Part shown: positions 58,417 through 64,000 of the stretch, piece after piece
Numbering within the stretch: position 1 is the first letter of the stretch
How the letters are laid out: each line of letters starts with the position of its first letter
Assembly (NCBI GenBank): GCA_036511855.1
Contig: DATCBN010000004.1
Span: forward strand, 1-64,000
Source of the DNA: Candidatus Eremiobacteraceae bacterium
GTDB taxonomy: Bacteria > Vulcanimicrobiota > Vulcanimicrobiia > Eremiobacterales > Eremiobacteraceae
Length of the DNA stretch: 64,000 nt
Reading direction: 5' to 3'
Position numbers and translations under genes: made by a program
The notes under the pieces: generated by a model
Seen by the model: the letters and a program-made list of their open reading frames with translations, nothing else
Told to the model about the DNA's origin: nothing
Database searches by the model: none

Positions 58417-59577
58417 TTACCGGTGGACGACGTCGCGCGACAAAGCCAGCGCGTGTTCGATGTCCGCGATGATGTCCGACTCCGCCTCGATGCCGACTGA
58501 GAAGCGCAGCAAGTTCTCGGTGACGCCGCGCATCTCGCGCATCTCCTTGGGGATGGATCCGTGGGTCATCGAAACCGGATGGCACAAGAGCGATTCGACG
58601 CCGCCGAGACTCTCAGCGAGTGAGAAAATGCGCACCGATGAAGCGAACGCGCGCGCGCGCGCAGCGCCGCCTTTGAGTTCGAAGGAAACCATACCGCCAA
58701 AGCCCCGCATCTGCTGCTTCGCAAGATCGTGCTGGGGGTGGTCGGGTAAACCTGGATAAAACACGCGCTCCACGTCCGGATGCCCGTGCAAGAACGCCGC
58801 CACCGCGCGCGCGTGCCGCTCGTGCTCGCGCATGCGGATAGCCAGCGTCTTCACGCCGCGCAACGTGAGGAAGCAATCGAACGGCCCGGGCACACCGCCG
58901 ACCGCGTTTTGGTGGAACTTGATGATCTCGTGCAATTCTTTCTTGTTCGTCGCCGCGAAGCCGCCGACGGTATCCGAATGACCGCCGATATACTTCGTCG
59001 TTGAATGCACGACGATGTCCGCTCCGAAGTCCAGCGGGTTTTGCAAGAACGGTGTGGCAAACGTGTTGTCCACAGCCATCAGCACGCTGCGGGCCCGGCA
59101 CACCCCGGCGATGGCTTTTAGATCGCAAAGTTTCAGAAGTGGATTCGTTGGGGTTTCAAGCCAGACCATTTTCGTGGCCGACTTGATGGCATCGTCGACG
59201 TTGGCCGTCACCGACGCATCCACGTAATCAAACGTCATTCCGTACCGCTTGAGCACTTTGTCGAAGAGACGGAACGTACCGCCGTACAAATCGTCGCCCA
59301 CGACGACGTGATCGCCGGCCGACAAGATGTTCATCACCGCCGCGGTCGCCGCCATGCCCGAGGAGAAGCACGACCCGTACGTCGCGTTTTCGAGCGATGC
59401 GAGACACTGCTCGAGAGCGACGCGCGTCGGGTTCACCGTGCGCGAGTAGTCGAAGCCTTTGTGTTCGCCCGGCGCAGCTTGTGTGTAGGTGGACGTCTGG
59501 AAGATCGGCACGATCGTGGCACCGGTGACCGCTTCCGCGCCCTGACCGACGTGGATGGCTTTCGTCGCAAATTCCAT
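58417..59577 (-). CDS. cystathionine gamma-lyase / gamma-synthase family PLP enzyme
   Basis: A 386-residue cytoplasmic PLP enzyme of the Cys/Met metabolism family. YSRTVNPTR and CFSSGMAA are substrate- and cofactor-loop motifs, and HSTTKYIGGHSD contains the PLP Lys. The length is that of MetB/CGL enzymes. With the adjacent CBS gene it would run the reverse transsulfuration route (homocysteine to cystathionine to cysteine); gamma-synthase activity cannot be excluded. It starts 15 bases after the CBS gene in the same direction. Confidence 0.9.
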   Translation of the reverse strand: MEFATKAIHVGQGAEAVTGATIVPIFQTSTYTQAAPGEHKGFDYSRTVNPTRVALEQCLASLENATYGSCFSSGMAATAAVMNILSAGDHVVVGDDLYGGTFRLFDKVLKRYGMTFDYVDASVTANVDDAIKSATKMVWLETPTNPLLKLCDLKAIAGVCRARSVLMAVDNTFATPFLQNPLDFGADIVVHSTTKYIGGHSDTVGGFAATNKKELHEIIKFHQNAVGGVPGPFDCFLTLRGVKTLAIRMREHERHARAVAAFLHGHPDVERVFYPGLPDHPQHDLAKQQMRGFGGMVSFELKGGAARARAFASSVRIFSLAESLGGVESLLCHPVSMTHGSIPKEMREMRGVTENLLRFSVGIEAESDIIADIEHALALSRDVVHR

Positions 59578-59592
59578 GAGATTAGTTCGCCT

Positions 59593-60993
59593 TTATGCTC
59601 CAGAGAGATAGTTGATGATGTCCATCTTCGTGATCACGCCGATGGGGGCGCCCAGATGGGCAACGATGACGGCCGCGTGTCCGAGCGAGAGCGCCTTGTA
59701 CGCATGCTCCACCGGCTCGCGATCGTCGAGGACGGCAAACGGCCGGCCCATGACGTCGCGCACTTCGCTGTGCACGACATCGGATCTGTCGTAGACCATC
59801 TGCATGACCGAGACTTCGTTGATCGATCCCACGATCTCGCCGTGATCGAAGACCGGGATCTGCGAGATCTGAAATTCGCGCATCAATTCCACCGCGCGCC
59901 GCACCGAATCGGTCGGCGAGAGCGTGATCAACTGCGGGATGAGTCCTTTCGCTCGCAGCACCTCGCCGATGGTCGCTGCGCGCCCCTCCTCGCCGATGAA
60001 GCCGTTGGCGCGCATCCATTCGTCGTTGAATATCTTCGACATATAGCCGCGGCCGCTGTCCGGCAGCAGCACCACCATGACGGCATCGGCTGGCAGTTCG
60101 GAAGCGACTCGCTTCGCCGCGACCGCAGCCGTGCCCGAAGATCCGCCGACAAGCAAGCCTTCCTCGCGGCAAATGCGGCGCGCCATCAGAAACGAGTCTT
60201 TGTCGGAGACGCGCTCCATCCGATCGATGGCTTTCAAGTCGACGGTGGCCGGCAAGAAGTCCTCGCCTATCCCTTCGACCTTATACGACTTGGCGGTGTC
60301 GCCGGAGTAGATCGAGCCTTCCGGGTCCGCGCCGACGATCACGATGGCCGGATTCATTCTTTTGAGGAAATGCGAGATGCCGGAGATCGTGCCGCCTGTG
60401 CCGAGCCCGCCGACGTAGTGCGTGATCTTGCCGGCCGTCTGCTCCCAGATCTCGGGCCCGGTGGTCTGTTCGTGCGCGAGCGGATTCACCGCGTTTGCGA
60501 ATTGATTCGGCTGAAACGCGCCGTTGATCTCGGCAGCGAGTTTGGCCGATACGCCGTAGTACGACTCCGGGCTGCTGGCCGGCGCCTTCGTCGGCGTGAT
60601 CACGACTTCGGCGCCGTATGCTTTGAGCAGCGAGACTTTTTCGTCGCTCACTTTGTCCGGCATCACGAGAATGCAGCGATAACCTTTGATGGCGGCCACC
60701 ATCGCGAGCGCCGATCCGGTGTTGCCTGAGGTCGCTTCCACGATCGTGCCGCCGGGCTTGAGCAATCCGCGTTCTTCGGCGTCGCGGATCATCGCAAGCG
60801 AAGGCCGGTCTTTGACCGACCCGCCGGGATTCACATACTCGACTTTTGCGAGCACCATGCACGGCGCACCGTCCATAACGCGCCGCAGCCGCACGAGCGG
60901 GGTCCGCCCGACGACATCGAGCGCCGAATCGTAGTAGCGCATGCCGTCATCGCGCAATGGACCTAACGCCGATTGCATCGGTTCGGTTTTCAC
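59593..60993 (-). CDS. cbs: cystathionine beta-synthase with C-terminal CBS domains
   Basis: A 466-residue PLP enzyme. The catalytic part (about 1-330) has VVGRTPLVRLRR, NPGGSVKDRPSLAMI with the PLP Lys, EATSGNTGSALAMVAA and VGGLGTGGTISGI. The C-terminal 130 residues form two CBS motifs (LITLSPTDSVRRAVELM, GRPFAVLDDREPVEHAYKALS) that may bind adenosyl ligands. It condenses homocysteine and serine, or O-acetylserine, with the following lyase/synthase. The N-terminal haem-binding region of animal enzymes is absent, as in other bacteria. Confidence 0.93.
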   Translation of the reverse strand: MKTEPMQSALGPLRDDGMRYYDSALDVVGRTPLVRLRRVMDGAPCMVLAKVEYVNPGGSVKDRPSLAMIRDAEERGLLKPGGTIVEATSGNTGSALAMVAAIKGYRCILVMPDKVSDEKVSLLKAYGAEVVITPTKAPASSPESYYGVSAKLAAEINGAFQPNQFANAVNPLAHEQTTGPEIWEQTAGKITHYVGGLGTGGTISGISHFLKRMNPAIVIVGADPEGSIYSGDTAKSYKVEGIGEDFLPATVDLKAIDRMERVSDKDSFLMARRICREEGLLVGGSSGTAAVAAKRVASELPADAVMVVLLPDSGRGYMSKIFNDEWMRANGFIGEEGRAATIGEVLRAKGLIPQLITLSPTDSVRRAVELMREFQISQIPVFDHGEIVGSINEVSVMQMVYDRSDVVHSEVRDVMGRPFAVLDDREPVEHAYKALSLGHAAVIVAHLGAPIGVITKMDIINYLSGA

Positions 60994-61004
60994 GTGAGCG
61001 CTCC

Positions 61005-61784
61005 TTAACTAACGCGGCCGGCGAGAAAATCTTCCGTACGGACATCCGATGGTCGGCTGAACAACGCCGGCGTGTCGCCGATCTCGACGACATCGCCACG
61101 TTCGAGATAACATGTCACATCCGACAAACGCGCCGCCTGCTGCAGATTATTGGTCGCCAAGACAAGCGTGCACTCGCGCCGCAATCGCGATAGCATATCC
61201 TCGAGCGTCTGTGTCGCCACCGGATCCAACGCGGCGCATGGCTCGTCGAGCAACAGCGCTTCGGGTTCCAACGCGATCGCCCGCGCGATGCATAGCCGCT
61301 GGCGAACCTCGGCCGAGAGATCGCCGGGCTGTTTGGCCGGTTGTCTCCCGAGCTGTTCCCACAACATGACGCGTCTCATCGAACGCTCGTAGGCTTCTTC
61401 GAGCGCGTGCTGCTCTCGTACTCCCATCGCTCGCAAACCGAAAACGACATTTTCGAATACCGACATCGGCAAGACGGCCGGCTGCGAAAACACAAGGCCG
61501 AGACGGCGCCGCACCCGGGCGACGTCGATGCCATCGCCGAGAATTTCTTCCCCGTCCACCTTCACACTGCCGGAAACGTGCCACTCCCGGTCGAGGTCGA
61601 GCATTCTGCACATCGCGCGCAAGAGCACGGACTTGCCAGACCCGGCGCCGCCGATTACGGAGAGCGACGTGGCGGCCGGCAGCGTGAACGTGATCCCACG
61701 CAAGGCCTCCATGCCGCCGCGCGTCACCCGGAGATCGGCAAGAGCGAGCTTTGCCTCTTGGCCGGCGGTGCGGACCGGCGTCAT
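61005..61784 (-). CDS. PstB-like ABC ATPase with degenerate signature and H-loop
   Basis: A 259-residue ATPase. Walker A is GGAGSGKS, the Q-loop LVFSQPAVLPMSVFENV is PstB-like, and Walker B LLLDEPCAALDP is intact. Two key sites differ: the signature is LSAEVRQR where LSGGQQQR is expected, and the H-loop reads LVLATNNLQQAARLSD with Asn in place of the conserved His. Walker A and Walker B being intact, it may bind ATP but turn over poorly, or act as a regulatory half. It overlaps the PstA-like permease by four bases. No PstS or PhoU is seen. Confidence 0.75.
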   Translation of the reverse strand: MTPVRTAGQEAKLALADLRVTRGGMEALRGITFTLPAATSLSVIGGAGSGKSVLLRAMCRMLDLDREWHVSGSVKVDGEEILGDGIDVARVRRRLGLVFSQPAVLPMSVFENVVFGLRAMGVREQHALEEAYERSMRRVMLWEQLGRQPAKQPGDLSAEVRQRLCIARAIALEPEALLLDEPCAALDPVATQTLEDMLSRLRRECTLVLATNNLQQAARLSDVTCYLERGDVVEIGDTPALFSRPSDVRTEDFLAGRVS

Positions 61785-62497
61785 CGGACGGACAACGAGC
61801 GGTACGGCTCGCCCTCGAGCCACCGGGCGGCGGCATGGAATACGAGGACGAGCACCACGAGCGTTGCCGCGCGCAACAGCACGACGTGCGATGCCGGCTG
61901 GATTGCAGCCGCGAAGAATTGGCCGGCCGCGAACGGCAAGTATGAGATGTCGGGCGAGGACGGCGCGCTCGCTGCGGCCCGCTCCGCGCTTCCAGCGCCT
62001 GCAAGCGCGACGACGATCACGCTCGTATCGACGCTCATGCGCGCCGCCGTGCGCAATGCGATCGCGACGACGCTCCGAATCGAGGCGCGCAGATGGACGA
62101 CGAGCGCGACGTAGTGCGGCGAAGCGCCGGCTGCGATGGCCGCGTACAACCGTTGCCGGGCCTCCGGCGACGTGAAAGTCTCGACGAGCGCGGTCGTCGC
62201 CGTGGGAAGGCAGACCGCGCACATCGCGGCAGCCGCGACGAGCCCGATGTTGGTCGTGCCCGTGAGCAGCGCGACGACTGCGACGGCACAGCCCGTGACG
62301 ACCGGCGGCACCGCGCGTCCGCTTCTTCCGGCCGAACGGACGAGCGGCCCGGCCGCACCCGATGCTTTAGCAGCCACGGACAGCGCCGCGAGCAGCGCGA
62401 TCAACATGGTGACGGGCAGCGCAAGGCCTACCGCGGCGAACGTCACGCCGATGCCGTCGGAAAGCGACATGGTCGCAAGCTCCACGGTCACGTCCAT
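61781..62497 (-). CDS. PstA-like ABC permease
   Basis: A 238-residue inner-membrane protein with about six helices. The cytoplasmic coupling region ASPHYVALVVHLRASIRSVVAIALRTAARMSVDTSVIV occupies the position of the PstA EAA loop (AxRAAGET-type). Relation to PstA is distant; the Gly and Ala richness and missing conserved loops make the substrate open (phosphate, or another oxyanion). It overlaps the PstC-like permease end by ten bases and the ATPase start by four bases. Confidence 0.65.
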   Translation of the reverse strand: MDVTVELATMSLSDGIGVTFAAVGLALPVTMLIALLAALSVAAKASGAAGPLVRSAGRSGRAVPPVVTGCAVAVVALLTGTTNIGLVAAAAMCAVCLPTATTALVETFTSPEARQRLYAAIAAGASPHYVALVVHLRASIRSVVAIALRTAARMSVDTSVIVVALAGAGSAERAAASAPSSPDISYLPFAAGQFFAAAIQPASHVVLLRAATLVVLVLVFHAAARWLEGEPYRSLSVR

Positions 62498-63315
62498 GCG
62501 ATGTGCCGGTCGAATCTATTCGCGGCGCTGACTGCGGCGAATCCCAACGCGATCAAGACGAGACCTGCGGCCGACGCTTGTCCGAGCAGTACGAGCGTTT
62601 CGTTCGAGCCGGAGGCAGAAACGCCGTGAAGACTGGCGCCGACCAAGACTGCGCCGAGCGGCCGCTGACCAAAGGCAAGCGCAAGAAAGATCAGCGTCAC
62701 GGCCGATGCCTCGCCGGCGGCGCGCGCAAAACCAAGCGACATCGCTGCCCACAACGTGCGGGCGACGAGCGGGAGCAAAACGGCGACCGCGATGAGCGGG
62801 CGCGCAGCACCGGCTGCGGCGGCGCCCTCGCGCGTGACAACCGGGATACGATGAAGCGCGTGCATGGTGGCGCCGAACGCCGGCGCGATAAGCATCAGCG
62901 TCAGCATCATCACGGCCACGGAAACGACTTGCCACTCCGGCGGCGCGGCATGACTGCCGGGCCGGCCGAACGCGGTCGGGATGATGATCGCCCAGCCAAG
63001 ACCGCCCCACACGATGGGCGGAACCGCGCGCAAGCCCGCGATAAAAAGCCGGGCCACACGATTGAGCCACGGCTGCCCGAATTCTTCGCTGACGAACGCG
63101 AGCGCCGCACCGATCGATGCCCCAAGGCCTGCGGCCAGCGCAGCGATCGTGATCGTCATCGCGACCGGCGCCGCGTATGAAATGTCGGCCGGGCGATCGC
63201 GCACTTCCATCGCGGCAAACGCGATCACGCCCACGACGGCAACCGGTACGGCGACGACAAGCCAGGCGCACAGCCTGCCCGCCGTCATGATGACCCGCGT
63301 GCCGAACCCGGTCAT
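62488..63315 (-). CDS. PstC-like ABC permease
   Basis: A 275-residue inner-membrane protein with about six to seven helices. The coupling loop TREGAAAAGAARPLIAVAVLLPLVARTLWAAMSLGFARAAGEASAV closely matches the PstC pattern (GxGRAxGETxAV). Both permease ends overlap the next gene, so the three genes form one transcript. The binding protein (PstS) is not in this window; it may lie further upstream or elsewhere, or the transporter may use another one. Confidence 0.7.
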   Translation of the reverse strand: MTGFGTRVIMTAGRLCAWLVVAVPVAVVGVIAFAAMEVRDRPADISYAAPVAMTITIAALAAGLGASIGAALAFVSEEFGQPWLNRVARLFIAGLRAVPPIVWGGLGWAIIIPTAFGRPGSHAAPPEWQVVSVAVMMLTLMLIAPAFGATMHALHRIPVVTREGAAAAGAARPLIAVAVLLPLVARTLWAAMSLGFARAAGEASAVTLIFLALAFGQRPLGAVLVGASLHGVSASGSNETLVLLGQASAAGLVLIALGFAAVSAANRFDRHIAWT

Positions 63316-63372
63316 ATAAGTCCGCGTTCGGCGGCCTTCACGCGGGGACCCTTTGACTATCGGGCGGCGCGG

Positions 63373-64000
63373 TTACCGGTCGTCATACTGCGCAACAACT
63401 ACCTTGCCGATACGGCGAAGATACTCGCGGTGCGCCACAAGCGACCGCGCGCCGCGAATCGATCGCCATTCTTGTTCGGGTATCGCCGCCGAATCCGGCC
63501 CGTCAAGCAAGAACGACATGCTTGCGGCCTTGCCCGGATTCATTTTCATCGCTATGTTCGATGGCAACGCTGCATATGGTGCGACGGAAGGCTGCGCCGC
63601 AAACGCATCGAGCATCGGCGGTGCTGCGGCGTCGTACATGTTCAACGGATCCAGGCCGTAGAGCACCTCGACCGTGCGCAAGATGCTCGGGATGCTGTAG
63701 TGCGTGTGGTCCACGTAGCCTTGGCGCACGTATGGCCCGATGACAAACGCGGGTTGGCGATGCGAGTCCACGTGGTCACCGCTTCCTTGCGGATCGTCGG
63801 TGGTCACAAAGACGACGGTGTCGCGCCATTCCGGCCGTTTCGATAGCCCTTCGACGATCTGTCCGAGCGCGGCGTCGTTGCTAGCCACATAGGAAGCCGG
63901 CGTGTAAAATCCGGCTTTGGTGCCCGCCGTGTGATCGGTTGGCAGCGTCAGGTACGAATACGAAGCCAGACCGTGGGCGTTCACGTCGTCGAGGAAAAGT
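63373..64000 (-). CDS. secreted phosphoesterase / alkaline-phosphatase-like protein (5' part outside the window)
   Basis: The frame is open from the window edge to a stop at 63373 (about 208 codons seen), so the N-terminus is missing. The visible part has TFVTTDDPQGSGDH-type metal residues (VFVTTDDPQGSGDHVDSHR), then QPAFVIGPYVRQGYVDHTHYSIPSILRTVEVLYGL, which matches the C-terminal half of the PF04185 phosphoesterase family (phospholipase C / acid phosphatase type). Such enzymes release phosphate from esters outside the cell. It is 58 bases from the Pst-like operon and reads in the same direction, so it could supply the transporter. Confidence 0.8.
   Translation of the reverse strand, partial: LFLDDVNAHGLASYSYLTLPTDHTAGTKAGFYTPASYVASNDAALGQIVEGLSKRPEWRDTVVFVTTDDPQGSGDHVDSHRQPAFVIGPYVRQGYVDHTHYSIPSILRTVEVLYGLDPLNMYDAAAPPMLDAFAAQPSVAPYAALPSNIAMKMNPGKAASMSFLLDGPDSAAIPEQEWRSIRGARSLVAHREYLRRIGKVVVAQYDDR

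Overview
The window is about 64 kb of GC-rich, densely coding bacterial chromosome with about 58 protein genes, one tRNA and three interrupted or partial genes. The organism makes an LPS-type outer membrane: LptF/G-type, LptD-like, LptC-like and Lnt genes sit together at 8-15 kb. Other traits are translationally coupled genes, many GTG/TTG starts, at least one promoter that predicts a leaderless mRNA, and a large family of short intergenic palindromes. The whole picture suits an uncultured diderm lineage such as Eremiobacterota/Vulcanimicrobiota. That assignment is inference; no 16S gene is present.

Layout. 0-7 kb: a lipoprotein cut by the window edge, a giant BTAD/AAA/TPR regulator, a duplicated-domain lipoprotein and a TlpA-like thioredoxin/TPR protein. 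7-15 kb: a zinc-ribbon protein, a structured RNA leader in front of a lytic transglycosylase, then the LPS export genes. 15 kb: a frameshifted REP-associated tyrosine transposase (RAYT) bracketed by inverted palindromes. 15.6-28.7 kb: sugar-phosphate isomerase, KGG stress protein, D-aminoacylase, polysaccharide deacetylase, a polA-mutM-rpsA-coaE group, an MFS transporter with a DUF2064 transferase, a CPBP protease and a ferredoxin. 28.8-33.4 kb: an NAD-dependent formate dehydrogenase operon. Its catalytic gene contains an in-frame TGA at the selenocysteine position, followed by a SECIS-like hairpin, and its N-terminal Fe-S half is a separate gene at the other end of the operon. 33.6-38.2 kb: c-di-GMP signalling (EAL-CBS-degenerate GGDEF, a GAF/PAS histidine kinase, PilZ).

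38.4-41.6 kb: an osmoprotectant ABC transporter (permease, binding protein, ATPase, permease). 41.7-46.4 kb: EgtD-like methyltransferase, alpha/beta hydrolase, DUF5069-like protein, beta-hydroxyacid dehydrogenase, glutamate dehydrogenase. 46.7 kb: tRNA-Leu(CAG). 46.8-49.1 kb: a Rieske oxygenase coupled to a sarcosine-oxidase-like flavoenzyme, probably for methylated-amine breakdown. 50.6-56.7 kb: an overlapping four-gene operon of tldD, tldE, a lipoprotein and a secreted S53 peptidase. 56.7-61 kb: two regulators and the reverse transsulfuration pair (PLP gamma-lyase/synthase and CBS). 61-64 kb: a Pst-like ABC transporter with a degenerate ATPase, next to a secreted phosphoesterase.

Two repeat families tie the region together. 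Family A is a 19-nt palindrome with a GTA(G/C)-type 5' flank, at least 25 copies, almost always just after a stop codon and oriented with transcription; many copies are followed by a T-run and look like intrinsic terminators. Family B is a GGCCGACC/GGTCGGCC hairpin next to TGTGGGG; one copy lies inside the 3' end of a gene. Nothing here is a phage, CRISPR or plasmid module. The strongest leads are the split selenocysteine formate dehydrogenase, the REP/RAYT-like system and the structured leader before the transglycosylase.
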